IMG/VR virus record: IMGVR_UViG_3300042197_004429
Span: 1 to 64,000 of that record
Reading direction: 5' to 3' (one strand)
DNA: 64,000 nucleotides
Source: a virus
The translations under genes and the position numbers were made by a program. The notes below the pieces were generated by a model that was not told the origin of the DNA, did no database searches, and was given only the letters and a program-made list of their open reading frames with translations. Every line of letters begins with the position of its first letter. Positions within the stretch are counted from its first letter, which is position 1. Below, piece after piece: positions 1 to 8,288 of the stretch.

Positions 1-98
1 ACCAGAAACTAAGAAACCAGAAACTAAGAAACCAGAAACTAAGAAACCAGAAACTAAGAAACCAGAAACTAAGAAACCAGAAACTAAGAAACCAGAAA
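1..98 (+). repeat. 15-bp tandem repeat (about 6.5 copies)
   Basis: The unit ACCAGAAACTAAGAA is repeated without a mismatch from base 1 to about 98 and runs off the left edge, so the real copy number is unknown. Its period is a multiple of three and it keeps one frame open, so it is a coding minisatellite. There are no spacers, so it is not a CRISPR array. Confidence 0.9.
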
Positions 99-106
99 CC
101 GATTGA
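2..106 (+). CDS. C-terminal end of a Pro-Glu-Thr-Lys-Lys repeat protein (5' truncated by window)
   Basis: The frame that begins at base 2 has no stop until TGA at 104-106 and reads six repeats of Pro-Glu-Thr-Lys-Lys followed by Pro-Glu-Thr-Asp. The other two frames give a stop or a less regular peptide. Only the C-terminal tail is visible, so the main domain and function are unknown. A charged, proline-rich, low-complexity tail of this sort is usually an extended linker. The next gene starts within about 20 bases, suggesting co-transcription. Confidence 0.6.
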   Translation, partial: PETKKPETKKPETKKPETKKPETKKPETKKPETD

Positions 107-122
107 GTTGGCAGATATTTTT

Positions 123-575
123 ATGCAAAATGATTTTTGTTTTGTTTTTGATACAAATGAGCATCTTAAATACACAAAATTTATTTCTAGAGACTCAAAA
201 GAAATTAAAAAATCACTACATTTCCAACAAAATATTGTTGGCACTTTTGTGTATGCCCTTTGTGTTCACGATAGTTTAGATAAAAATAAAAAAATAGAAA
301 TTAAAAATAGTTTTGGAAATTGTTTGACCCCAGAGGTTTATGACACAGTTAGGGATTTGTTTTGCTTTGAGGGCATTGATATTTGTCATGTTGGGTTTGT
401 CCCAATAAGTTACAGGATAATGTCTCCCGAGTCAGATTGGGATTGTTATGTTCCTTTGCCTTTTTCTTTGATTAAAAAATACTTAAATAAAGAAGAAATT
501 AACAACTTTTCTAAATGGTCAAGCCAATATAAAGATCAACATTTTAAAATACAACTAATTCAATTTGTTGGTTAA
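123..575 (+). CDS. hypothetical protein, about 150 aa
   Basis: I do not recognise this protein. It is soluble by composition, with no membrane segment or signal peptide, and has scattered Cys and aromatic residues. The first ATG is at 123. A TTG at 108, two bases after the preceding stop, would add five residues and could allow translational coupling; neither start has a clear Shine-Dalgarno sequence. It sits between the repeat protein and dCMP deaminase with 5 bp to the latter, so it is probably in the same transcript. Confidence 0.55.
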   Translation: MQNDFCFVFDTNEHLKYTKFISRDSKEIKKSLHFQQNIVGTFVYALCVHDSLDKNKKIEIKNSFGNCLTPEVYDTVRDLFCFEGIDICHVGFVPISYRIMSPESDWDCYVPLPFSLIKKYLNKEEINNFSKWSSQYKDQHFKIQLIQFVG

Positions 576-580
576 TCTTT

Positions 581-1129
581 ATGCAAAAATTTAGAAGCAC
601 GCCGGATCGAGATTCTAGATATATGGGATTGGCTTGGGGCATAGCTTCTTGTTCAAAAGATCCAAATACTCAAGTTGGCGCATATATCGTTTCGGATGAC
701 AATTATGTTTTGGGCGAAGGTTATAATGGCCCTCCAAGAAATATTAAAGATTTGGATGTAGTTTGGGACAGAGAACCAAATGAAAAAAATAATTTATGTA
801 AATATGATTTGATAGTTCATGCAGAAATTAATGCGATGAATAATATTTATTTGCAAAATATTAACCTAATAGACTCCACTCTTTATGTGACAGCCCTACC
901 TTGTCCTGCCTGTATGTTGCAGATTGTTAGCAAAAGCATAGGAAGAGTCGTTTATTTTGACTTCCAGTCAGGATCAAATTCAAGTTTACAAAATGCCGAT
1001 TGGCGTCAAAAAACTTTTGAAATAGCAAAACTTGGTGGTACTAAAATTGAAAAATTTAATGGCAGCATAGACTGGTTATCCGATTGGGTCATTAATTTGC
1101 AAAAAATAAAAATACTCTCTGGGCGGTAA
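581..1129 (+). CDS. dCMP deaminase (zinc-dependent cytidine/deoxycytidylate deaminase family)
   Basis: Converts dCMP to dUMP for dTMP synthesis, a common phage function in nucleotide supply. The zinc site is intact: His80-Ala-Glu82 supplies one ligand and the proton-shuttling Glu, and Pro107-Cys108-Pro-Ala-Cys111 supplies the other two ligands. The N-terminal part has the family pattern of a substrate loop with an Asn-Gly-Pro-Pro stretch near residues 49-52. Length (182 aa) fits phage and bacterial dCMP deaminases, which are about 150-190 aa. The nearest relative is likely the T4 cd / ComEB group. Start ATG at 581 follows the upstream gene by 5 bp. Confidence 0.9.
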   Translation: MQKFRSTPDRDSRYMGLAWGIASCSKDPNTQVGAYIVSDDNYVLGEGYNGPPRNIKDLDVVWDREPNEKNNLCKYDLIVHAEINAMNNIYLQNINLIDSTLYVTALPCPACMLQIVSKSIGRVVYFDFQSGSNSSLQNADWRQKTFEIAKLGGTKIEKFNGSIDWLSDWVINLQKIKILSGR

Positions 1130-1140
1130 ATAATAATATT

Positions 1141-2187
1141 ATGGCATTAAGATATAATTTAAAGACTGGAAGTTGTAATACATGTGGTTGTCAAGGTTCA
1201 AATTCACAAATAACACCAGATTTTTCTATAAAAAGACACGATACAAGACCTTCCTTTCGTGTTTCAATAGAAGATTGCAATGGACCTTTTGATTTTCGTG
1301 GATTAATTGTTGAAATCAACATGTGGTCATCCGCAAAACTGAAAGCAGACTTGAGCGAATCCACCGATTACTTCTCTGTTGCCGACAACATAGGATTTAA
1401 TCAGATTATGGTGGGAGATATCATTATAGTGGATCAAGTAAGATCACCAGAGAAGATGTTGGTTCTTGGTTTTGATGAAAAAAATAAATTTATTAAGGTT
1501 CAAAGATCTTATCATGGAACAGATGCTAACTCTTATAAAAAAGGAACAAAGATAAGAATTTTTAGAATAATGAACGAACAAGCTAGAGTAGAAATGGATT
1601 TTAAAGATGTTGAAAATGTCGATGGCACTCTTGAAAATGATGTTATTCAATCTTCTTTTTTAACATACGACTGGAAGCCAGAGGATACATGCCTTCCAGG
1701 GATTTACTACATGGAATTCAAAGTTTTAAAAATGATAGATGTTGTTTATTTTATTCCCGAAGGCGATTGGGTTGGCGAAGTTTTTAAAAATAACGAAGAC
1801 GGATTTTTCTACACAGGATCTATTAACTCCAACTCATCCGTTAAATTAGAATACAATCAAGTAGATGATAAGTATTTTTTAAAACAAATTCCCTGGAGTG
1901 GCGAGTTTCACATGCACTCAGATAATCAATACTATACCGGAGAAAACCATGACGACGGCTCCGTATTGTTGATAACAGATAAATCAGATAAAAGTAATTC
2001 TTATAACAATAATGGAATTTTAAATTCACAAAATGTTTCTATTATACCAAGTTTCACTAATCCTAGCATGACACCAGAAGATTTTGGTTGTTTTATAGGA
2101 GAAGGCGTTGAGTGGGTTAGAAGATTTCCTTCTAATAATGAAGGATTTATTGTTCAAATAGTCGATAGTTTTACTACAGAAGTCTAA
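1141..2187 (+). CDS. putative virion protein with baseplate-upper-protein-like N-terminal domain
   Basis: 348 aa with no signal peptide. The region of about residues 25-200 has the layout of the BppU N-terminal domain: an opening strand ending in RPSFRVSIEDCNG, a two-branched beta sheet, and a closing motif (Tyr-Asp-Trp, then Asp-Thr, then Gly-Ile-Tyr-Tyr-Met-Glu-Phe near residues 178-196). That domain is found in receptor-binding/baseplate proteins of tailed phages. The N-terminus has a Cys cluster (CNTCGC, residues 12-17). The C-terminal half contains an insertion with SNSYNNNG-type low complexity. I infer a tail or baseplate role; the specific function is unknown. Confidence 0.5.
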   Translation: MALRYNLKTGSCNTCGCQGSNSQITPDFSIKRHDTRPSFRVSIEDCNGPFDFRGLIVEINMWSSAKLKADLSESTDYFSVADNIGFNQIMVGDIIIVDQVRSPEKMLVLGFDEKNKFIKVQRSYHGTDANSYKKGTKIRIFRIMNEQARVEMDFKDVENVDGTLENDVIQSSFLTYDWKPEDTCLPGIYYMEFKVLKMIDVVYFIPEGDWVGEVFKNNEDGFFYTGSINSNSSVKLEYNQVDDKYFLKQIPWSGEFHMHSDNQYYTGENHDDGSVLLITDKSDKSNSYNNNGILNSQNVSIIPSFTNPSMTPEDFGCFIGEGVEWVRRFPSNNEGFIVQIVDSFTTEV

Positions 2188-2206
2188 GAAAGGACATAAA
2201 GCCCTA

Positions 2207-2779
2207 ATGGCTATAAATGGTAATTTTGGTAGATACTCAAAGTTTGATGAAAACTCAAAAAAAGATTGGGTTAGATGTAATGAGCAAATTAGAATACCTC
2301 AAGTTTTAGTAATTCATGATGGAAAAAACTTAGGTGTGATGCAAAGTAGATCGGCCCTACAACTGGCCAGAAGTTTTGATTTAGATTTAGTTGAGGTTGC
2401 ACCAAACGCAAGACCCCCAGTTTGTCATATTATAGATTATGGCAAATATATGTATGATAAACAAAAGAAACAAAAAGAATCTAATAGCAAACAAAATCAA
2501 GTGAAGGAAAAAGAAATAGATTTTAGGTATGTGATAGCTGATGGAGATTTAAAAACAAAGTCTAATCAAATAAGAGTTTTCTTAACAAAGGGTCATAAAG
2601 TAAAATGTGTTTGTAAATTTAGACAGCGTGAAAATGCTCACAAAAATCAAGGCTTTGAAGTTTTCAAAAAACTTTTGGATTCTTTGAGCGATATAGCGGC
2701 AATTGAGTCTCCTCCAAAACTTGATGGAATGAATATAGTTTGTCGCCTAGAACCAATTAAAAACAAGTCAAAAGTATGA
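2207..2779 (+). CDS. infC: translation initiation factor IF-3
   Basis: IF-3 binds the 30S subunit, prevents premature 50S joining and proofreads initiator tRNA and the start codon. Both domains are present. The N-terminal domain starts at about residue 21 with Arg-Cys-Asn-Glu-Gln-Ile-Arg and ends in Pro-Pro-Val-Cys. A lysine-rich linker follows at about residues 83-105, then the C-terminal domain with Lys-Glu-Ile-x-Phe-Arg and Phe-Arg-x-Arg-Glu. Length (190 aa) is close to the bacterial norm of about 180. The start is ATG with AAAGGA at 2190-2195, not the AUU used by autoregulated chromosomal infC. It is not next to rpmI/rplT but to an epimerase gene that overlaps it by 4 bp, so this is a phage-borne copy. 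Confidence 0.92.
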   Translation: MAINGNFGRYSKFDENSKKDWVRCNEQIRIPQVLVIHDGKNLGVMQSRSALQLARSFDLDLVEVAPNARPPVCHIIDYGKYMYDKQKKQKESNSKQNQVKEKEIDFRYVIADGDLKTKSNQIRVFLTKGHKVKCVCKFRQRENAHKNQGFEVFKKLLDSLSDIAAIESPPKLDGMNIVCRLEPIKNKSKV

Positions 2780-3621
2780 GATGCTTAGTTACAGGTGGGT
2801 CGGGCTTTATCGGCTCTCATCTTGTTGATAAATTAGTTTCTTTAAATCACGAAGTTGTTTCTTTGGATTGTTCTTTATGTAAATATGAGAATCCAAAAGC
2901 AACCTATAGATATGGCTTTGTTCAAAACATAGAATCTCTTCATTTTTTATATGATTTTGATTTTATTTTTCATTTAGCCGCTTTGCCAAGAATTCAACCT
3001 AGTTTTAAAGATACAATAAATGTTCATGATTCAAACGTCACAGGAACCTTTAAGATTTTAGAGTTTGCAAAAAAATCAAAATCTAGAGTAATATTTGCTG
3101 GATCCAGTTCTGTTTTGCACGACATTAATGCTAACCCCTATGCTTTTAGTAAAAGCATAGGGGAACAATATTGTGTTCTTTACAATAAAATTTTTCAAGT
3201 TCCTGTGGCTATTGCTAGATTTTTTAATGTTTATGGTCCCAGACAAATTGAAGATGGAGAATACGCCACCGTAGTTGGGATTTTTGAAAAGCAAAAAAAG
3301 CAAAATAAAAATTTGACTATAACGGGAAATGGCGAACAAAGGCGTGATTTTACCCATGTGGACGATATAGTATCCGGTCTTATTTGCATAATGAAAACGG
3401 ATTGGGATTTTGAAATTTTTAATTTAGGATCGGGTAAAAATTATTCTATTAATGAGATAGCTTCTTTTTTTGATTCGCCTATTGAATATATTGAATCAAG
3501 AAAAGGCGAAGCAAAAACAACACTTGCCGATATAGAAAATACTTGTAATAAAACTCAATGGAAGCCTGTTGTTGACATAGAAGAATATATTAAAAACAAA
3601 ATAATCAGATCAGATGTATAA
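2776..3621 (+). CDS. NAD-dependent nucleotide-sugar epimerase/dehydratase (extended SDR)
   Basis: 281 aa extended short-chain dehydrogenase. The NAD-binding Rossmann motif Thr-Gly-Gly-Ser-Gly-Phe-Ile-Gly is at residues 6-13. The catalytic Tyr-x-x-x-Lys is seen in NPYAFSKSIGEQY, and the substrate loop in NVYGPRQ. This class interconverts UDP- or dTDP-sugars, most often as UDP-glucose/GlcNAc 4-epimerases; the exact substrate cannot be told. It overlaps infC by ATGA and the following acetyltransferase by 8 bp, so it lies in one operon with glycan-type genes. Confidence 0.85.
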   Translation: MRCLVTGGSGFIGSHLVDKLVSLNHEVVSLDCSLCKYENPKATYRYGFVQNIESLHFLYDFDFIFHLAALPRIQPSFKDTINVHDSNVTGTFKILEFAKKSKSRVIFAGSSSVLHDINANPYAFSKSIGEQYCVLYNKIFQVPVAIARFFNVYGPRQIEDGEYATVVGIFEKQKKQNKNLTITGNGEQRRDFTHVDDIVSGLICIMKTDWDFEIFNLGSGKNYSINEIASFFDSPIEYIESRKGEAKTTLADIENTCNKTQWKPVVDIEEYIKNKIIRSDV

Positions 3622-4216
3622 TCACAAAGATGGTGTAATATTAAGAAAAATTGAAAGAAGCGATCTCCAATATCTTTTAGATTTAAAAAAAGAAAGTTGG
3701 TGGGGAACTCATTCTACGCAAATAATTAACTTAAATGATCAAAATTATTGGTTTGACAATATTCCAAAAGATCAATTGTTTTTAATTGGAGAAGTCGGGG
3801 ATGAAAGAATAGGAGTGGCTTCTTTAACTAACATAGACAACACAAATAGATCCCTAAGCATATCAGGGTCTGTTGCTAAAAAACACAGGTCCAAATGGGC
3901 CTTTCCCTCTTTTTGTGCCGGTCTTGATTTTGCTTTTGAGATGTTTAGTGTTCATCGTGTAGAGGCAGAAGTCTTAGTTTACCATGCAACAGCCCAAAAG
4001 TTAGAAATTGAAAAATTAGGATTTGTTGTAGAAGGTAAAAAAAGAAAATCTATATTTAAATGTGGTAATTATTATGATTCTATTATATTGGGCATGCTTA
4101 GAGATGATTGGTTAAATAGCAAGCGTGTTAAGGATTATGGGGACAGTTGTAATTTAAACTTTAGCCCAACTAGATTTAAAAAATTGACCGACTATTTTGC
4201 CAAAAAATCAACCTGA
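3614..4216 (+). CDS. GNAT-family N-acetyltransferase (RimJ/RimL-like)
   Basis: 200 aa. The fold starts with ILRKIERSDLQYLLDLKKE, continues through a strand with GEVGDERIGVASLTNID, and has the Arg/Gly acetyl-CoA loop region around HRSKWAFPSF. The terminal strand/helix LEIEKLGFVVEGKKRKSIF is typical of RimJ/RimL and nucleotide-sugar N-acetyltransferases such as PseH. It overlaps the epimerase and converges on a glycosyltransferase, so I infer acetylation of an aminosugar rather than of a ribosomal protein. Confidence 0.75.
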   Translation: MYNHKDGVILRKIERSDLQYLLDLKKESWWGTHSTQIINLNDQNYWFDNIPKDQLFLIGEVGDERIGVASLTNIDNTNRSLSISGSVAKKHRSKWAFPSFCAGLDFAFEMFSVHRVEAEVLVYHATAQKLEIEKLGFVVEGKKRKSIFKCGNYYDSIILGMLRDDWLNSKRVKDYGDSCNLNFSPTRFKKLTDYFAKKST

Positions 4217-5080
4217 TCTTCCTTCTTTTTTTATTATTTTTTTTGGCCATTCTCCTATGTTTGGTAAAAGATTTTTTCCAATAATATAATTGATAGTCTC
4301 TGGTGTGGACCAAAATTCTAATAAATTTGCTAAATCTTCTTTGTTTGGTTTTTTAATCATATTCAACCATGATTGACATACTTTTTTATAAAGATCCTCT
4401 AGCAAACCAAAATTATATAAATCGTACCATTTTTTCCAACGGTCGCAAATAGCGCCTCTCTTTAGCAAAGACTCGTGGCCTTCAACGGCTTTTTTAATAA
4501 ATTGAGAATACGATCTAATAGGATAGTGGTGTCTCCATATTGTATTGGCATAATGTACATTGTTTATTCCATCAAAACTATGATTACCGTGTTTGATCAC
4601 AATGTCCGGATCTGGTCTGTGTGCTACTTTGCATTCTCCCGGTAAATCATGAAAATTTTCAAAATCTAAATAATATCTCATTTTAATTTGATCAAATTCG
4701 CAACCAGCAGGGGGGTGCAAAAACATTCTTGGAGAACTCACATACTTCATCGGTAGATTTTTTAAATTATTTAATCCACACCAAAACTCATCGGCATCCA
4801 AATGAATAATCCAGTCGGGCTTCAACTTGCAAGCTAATCTTGCCATTTTTGTAACCCACTCCGACTGGTTGTGATCTTCTCCTTGTTCTTCTATAATTTC
4901 GCAAACTTCCGGATATGATTCTATTATATTTTTAGTTTTATCTTTTGATCTATTGTTTGTGATAATAAAATGTTTTACACCTTGGTTTATATGATGCTCT
5001 ATATTTTTACCTATAATATCTTCTTCATCTTTTGCCAATATTGTTGCTACTATTTTTAGATTAGAATTTAATTGAAACAT
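4208..5080 (-). CDS. glycosyltransferase family 2-like protein
   Basis: 290 aa. The N-terminus KIVATILAKDEEDIIGKNIEHH is the GT-A opening strand and helix of the glycosyltransferase-2-like (Glyco_tranf_2_4) group. The metal-binding acidic motif is HLDADEFW at about residues 93-100. No membrane helix is seen, so it is probably a soluble transferase adding a sugar to a glycan. It converges on the acetyltransferase (9 bp overlap) and diverges from the next gene with start codons sharing the palindrome CATG. Confidence 0.75.
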   Translation of the reverse strand: MFQLNSNLKIVATILAKDEEDIIGKNIEHHINQGVKHFIITNNRSKDKTKNIIESYPEVCEIIEEQGEDHNQSEWVTKMARLACKLKPDWIIHLDADEFWCGLNNLKNLPMKYVSSPRMFLHPPAGCEFDQIKMRYYLDFENFHDLPGECKVAHRPDPDIVIKHGNHSFDGINNVHYANTIWRHHYPIRSYSQFIKKAVEGHESLLKRGAICDRWKKWYDLYNFGLLEDLYKKVCQSWLNMIKKPNKEDLANLLEFWSTPETINYIIGKNLLPNIGEWPKKIIKKEGRSG

Positions 5081-5861
5081 GAAAAATAAATTAAAAATTT
5101 TAATATTGATGGTCTATTATAATAGACCAATTTTAGTAAAAAATGCTTTGAGAAGTATTTTAAAGTGTAATAATAACCATGAAAATTGGGTTCTCTTTTT
5201 TGGTGACGATGGTAGTCCAAATCCTGGAAGACCAATCGTAGAGGATATTCTAGCAGATTTTAAAAATCAAATTGTTTTTGCAAATTCAAATGCATCACCA
5301 GAACAAAAAATACAGGATGGTTTATCTATAGGCAAATATGCAAATCAAGCCATAAAAGAATCGGATGCGGATGTGGTTGTTACTCTTTGCGATGATGATG
5401 AGTTTTATCCTAATTATTTTTATAATTTAAATAATTTTTTTTTAAAGAATCAAGAAGTTCTTTATTGCTATTCAAACATTATAACATATAATCCTTTGTT
5501 TCAAAAAAGTGAGGATTCACATTCTTTATCTCATAAATACAATCAATACAAAAATCCTATCAACCCTGTTGGAAAATTGGATGCAACCCAAGTTGCTTGG
5601 AGATCCGATTGCTGCAAAAAATTTGATGCTTGGTTTGCAGAAACCACAAAATTTATACAAGGCAAACCATTAATTAAAGATACAGATCGCTCTTTTTTTG
5701 AAAATTTATATAATAAGTGTGGATTATGTTATCCAACTAATTTTATTTCCCAATTTAAAGGTATTCACGACTACCAGTTGCTTTGGCATAAGAATGCACA
5801 CAAAGAATCTCTTTTATCCTACTACAACAACTGTCAAAAACTATCTGGAGAATTATTTTGA
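5079..5861 (+). CDS. glycosyltransferase family 2
   Basis: 260 aa. GT-A features are the first strand LKILILMVYYNRPILVKNALRSI, an acidic stretch FFGDDGSPNP, and a second acidic cluster LCDDDEF that would hold the metal and nucleotide sugar. The ATG at 5079 overlaps by two bases the start codon of the divergent glycosyltransferase, so any ribosome-binding site must lie inside that gene. The stop TGA overlaps the TTG start of dnaJ. Confidence 0.75.
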   Translation: MKNKLKILILMVYYNRPILVKNALRSILKCNNNHENWVLFFGDDGSPNPGRPIVEDILADFKNQIVFANSNASPEQKIQDGLSIGKYANQAIKESDADVVVTLCDDDEFYPNYFYNLNNFFLKNQEVLYCYSNIITYNPLFQKSEDSHSLSHKYNQYKNPINPVGKLDATQVAWRSDCCKKFDAWFAETTKFIQGKPLIKDTDRSFFENLYNKCGLCYPTNFISQFKGIHDYQLLWHKNAHKESLLSYYNNCQKLSGELF

Positions 5862-6940
5862 AAAACTTATACGAAATTTTGGGTCTTGAAAAAAATGCTT
5901 CAGATGAGGATATTCGTAAGGCTTATCGAGATTTAGCAAAAAAATATCATCCCGATTTAAATCCAAACGACCCAGACTCAGCAGAAAATTTTAAACAAGT
6001 TTCTCGTGCTTTTGAAATTCTAAGCAATAAAAATTCAAGATTTAATTATGACAATTATGGTTCAATTGAAGGAAATGATTTTTTTGAAAGGGGCAAACCC
6101 TTCACCTCTGCTTTTGAGGATATGTTTGCTCAATTTTTTAATAATAGACCTCAGCAAGTTTCTAAAGGCGAGGATGTATTTTTAGAAGCCAATATAACTT
6201 TAAATCAAGTTTTAAATGGGGGAGATATAGATCTTTTGTATTATAGAAAAAATATTTGCGATAAGTGCAATGGCTTTGGTGGCGAAAGAATAAAGTGTAA
6301 ACATTGCAATGGAACCGGAGCCAGGGTAATTCAAGGAAGAGCAATGACAGTGCGAACTAGTTGTCAAGCGTGTGGAGGCACAGGAAGTGCTGTTGGAGAA
6401 CCTTGTTCTAATTGTGAAGGAGGATACACCAACGCAGAAGAACAAAAAATAAAATTCAAAATTTTTCCTGGAGTAGATAATCGAATGAGGTTTGTTCAAA
6501 AAGGTTTAGGAAATCCTCCAGTTGATTCTGATGGCGTTTTTGGCGATTTGTTTATCTCAATAAACGTTCAGAAGCATGAATATTTTGAAAGATTACCAAA
6601 AGGAGATGTTCTAATAAATTGGCCTGTTGGATACTCAGAACTTGTTTTGGGAACTCAAATAGAAGTTCCCACCCTAGAAGGAAGAGCCGCTGTTGTTATT
6701 CCTCCAAAATCAAAGCCTAATCAAAAGATGAGGCTAAAGAACCTCGGACTGCCCATATTTAATACCAGCGACACTATATACCAACGTGGCGATCAATACG
6801 TTAACCTTACGCTCCATACACCAAATGATTTGGGCGATAAAGAAAAAGAAATTTTTACTAAATTAATGGAGTTAGAAAACTCTTGTTTAAATACAAATAG
6901 ACAAGAAATTTTTAAAAAAATAGGAGAAAAAAATGGATGA
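5858..6940 (+). CDS. dnaJ: DnaJ (Hsp40) co-chaperone
   Basis: 360 aa type I J-protein. The J domain occupies residues 1-68, with the invariant His-Pro-Asp at 31-33 that stimulates DnaK ATPase. After a short Gly-poor linker come four CxxC pairs (Cys134/137, 147/150, 169/172, 183/186) forming the two zinc centres, then the two C-terminal substrate-binding domains. The start is TTG at 5858, supported by GGAG at 5847-5850 inside the upstream gene; TTG and the preceding TGA overlap. No DnaK or GrpE gene is visible here, so it probably recruits the host DnaK, perhaps for virion assembly. Confidence 0.92.
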   Translation: MKNLYEILGLEKNASDEDIRKAYRDLAKKYHPDLNPNDPDSAENFKQVSRAFEILSNKNSRFNYDNYGSIEGNDFFERGKPFTSAFEDMFAQFFNNRPQQVSKGEDVFLEANITLNQVLNGGDIDLLYYRKNICDKCNGFGGERIKCKHCNGTGARVIQGRAMTVRTSCQACGGTGSAVGEPCSNCEGGYTNAEEQKIKFKIFPGVDNRMRFVQKGLGNPPVDSDGVFGDLFISINVQKHEYFERLPKGDVLINWPVGYSELVLGTQIEVPTLEGRAAVVIPPKSKPNQKMRLKNLGLPIFNTSDTIYQRGDQYVNLTLHTPNDLGDKEKEIFTKLMELENSCLNTNRQEIFKKIGEKNG

Positions 6941-7262
6941 TTTAAAAAATAATAAAATATTTTTAATAGTTATTTCTTTGGTCACAATTAACTTGTTGGG
7001 TTTTGCTTTTAGTAAATTCGTAATCAACACCACGACAGAATGTGTTATTGAAAAGTTAAAACAAAATTATTCCCCATCTCCTTACGGCCCAGGTTTCGAC
7101 CCTGACAAAGTTAATTCAAATAGTTTGAAGGTTGACACTCAGGGTAATGAATTATATTCAAAAATTTCTTTCAAAAACGATCTTGTTCATGGATCTGCCG
7201 GTGTTTTTGAATCTTGGCAAAAAGATTGGGAGCAAGATCGTGGTTTTAATCTAGCACGATAG
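6933..7262 (+). CDS. small membrane-anchored protein, unknown
   Basis: 109 aa with one N-terminal hydrophobic helix (about residues 9-29) followed by a soluble Ser/Asn-rich tail, so it is probably anchored in the inner membrane with the tail outside. The start overlaps the dnaJ end by 8 bp and has a good GGAG Shine-Dalgarno inside dnaJ. Not recognised as a known family. It converges on the next gene with a 17-bp overlap. Confidence 0.65.
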   Translation: MDDLKNNKIFLIVISLVTINLLGFAFSKFVINTTTECVIEKLKQNYSPSPYGPGFDPDKVNSNSLKVDTQGNELYSKISFKNDLVHGSAGVFESWQKDWEQDRGFNLAR

Positions 7263-7665
7263 CTTTTTCTATTTTTGAAAAATTTTTAGAAAAATCATTA
7301 GAATTTCTTTGAAAAATTAAGGTTATTGTTTTACCCGCCTCTGGAATTCCTTTTATTTTTCGGAACTCCACCTCCGTAAACAGACACTCAGTCCCATCAG
7401 ATAATCGCATTTTTATTGGTGTTTTTTTAACGTCTAAAAATATTATTTTGGCAGTTTTTTCCATACTTGGAATTACTAAATCAACAGGCTCTTTTTGATT
7501 GTTTATGCTGTCGTTTCCTCTCCATGGTGAATAATCATAAGTGTTATTATTTGCTGATGATAAAAAACTTGAATAACTTTTGTTGTCAAAAATTTTATTT
7601 ATTTTTTGTTCTATATTTCCTAAGCCAAATTCTTCTTTAATTAAAAATTGTTTAAATTTAGGCAT
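7246..7665 (-). CDS. putative packaged head protein with capsid-targeting-like tag
   Basis: 139 aa. It begins MPKFKQFLIKEE, the aromatic-x-x-Phe/Trp-Leu/Ile pattern seen at the start of several other proteins here and similar to the T4 internal-protein capsid-targeting sequence. An Ile-Lys-Glu follows that could be a T4 gp21-type cleavage site. The rest is unassigned; residues 60-139 look like a small beta domain. The packaging role is inference. Confidence 0.55.
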   Translation of the reverse strand: MPKFKQFLIKEEFGLGNIEQKINKIFDNKSYSSFLSSANNNTYDYSPWRGNDSINNQKEPVDLVIPSMEKTAKIIFLDVKKTPIKMRLSDGTECLFTEVEFRKIKGIPEAGKTITLIFQRNSNDFSKNFSKIEKAIVLD

Positions 7666-7701
7666 AACATTACTCTTATAACATAGGTAATATCAATATC
7701 T

Positions 7702-7995
7702 ATGTCTGGAAAAATAGAAATAAAAGAGTTGGTTTTTTTGACCCCAGCAAAATTAAAAATTGTTATTGATGGTCAAGAAAAAACTATGATGGTGAATGTG
7801 GATTTAGTTAATAAAAAAGTCTATTCCCAAACTGGTGATTCTTTTCACAGCGATCATATTTTTTCTTATTTAGATTCAATGTATATTCTTCCAGAAGATT
7901 TTTTCTCATCTTCGGAAGAGGTCAATGAAGAAGTGGCCGAAGCAGAGAAAACAGTTGATGAGATAATGAAACAAGACATAGGAGAAATAATATGA
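7702..7995 (+). CDS. hypothetical protein, 97 aa
   Basis: Not recognised. The first half is a beta-rich KIEIKELVFLTPAKLKI stretch and the C-terminus is a strongly acidic helix (SSSEEVNEEVAEAEKTVDE). It is the first of three genes joined by 4-bp overlaps (7992, 8285), indicating a translationally coupled operon. Confidence 0.6.
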   Translation: MSGKIEIKELVFLTPAKLKIVIDGQEKTMMVNVDLVNKKVYSQTGDSFHSDHIFSYLDSMYILPEDFFSSSEEVNEEVAEAEKTVDEIMKQDIGEII

Positions 7996-8288
7996 GCGAA
8001 GCCGGTTCCATAAAGGCTCAAGTTTACATTCCAGGCAAGTCTGGTGGAAAACTACAGAGACAGTTGACTTTGGATACTATAGTTAATTGGATCAAAGTAC
8101 AGGGTTTGGATGAGTACACAACTAATGGACTCATAGAATTAGCAAAAAGATATCCCACACAAGCTTTTCCTAGTTTTAGAAAAAATTTTAATTTAATGAT
8201 TGAAAGAGTAAGAGCAAAAAGAAAAAAAGAAATTAATGCTAATTGTGATTTAAAAGAAGAGAAATCTAAAGAATTGGATGATTTATGA
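7992..8288 (+). CDS. hypothetical protein, 98 aa
   Basis: Not recognised. The N-terminal third is beta-like; from about residue 30 it is helical, and it ends in a basic KRKKEIN segment and an acidic tail. Start ATGA overlaps the upstream stop by four bases, and its own stop overlaps the next start the same way. It could be a small nucleic-acid or protein adaptor, but nothing specific supports this. Confidence 0.6.
   Translation: MSEAGSIKAQVYIPGKSGGKLQRQLTLDTIVNWIKVQGLDEYTTNGLIELAKRYPTQAFPSFRKNFNLMIERVRAKRKKEINANCDLKEEKSKELDDL

Noticed and set aside
1-98. Tandem repeats at the left edge as a possible CRISPR array
   Set aside because: Units are contiguous without spacers and keep one frame open; it is a coding repeat.
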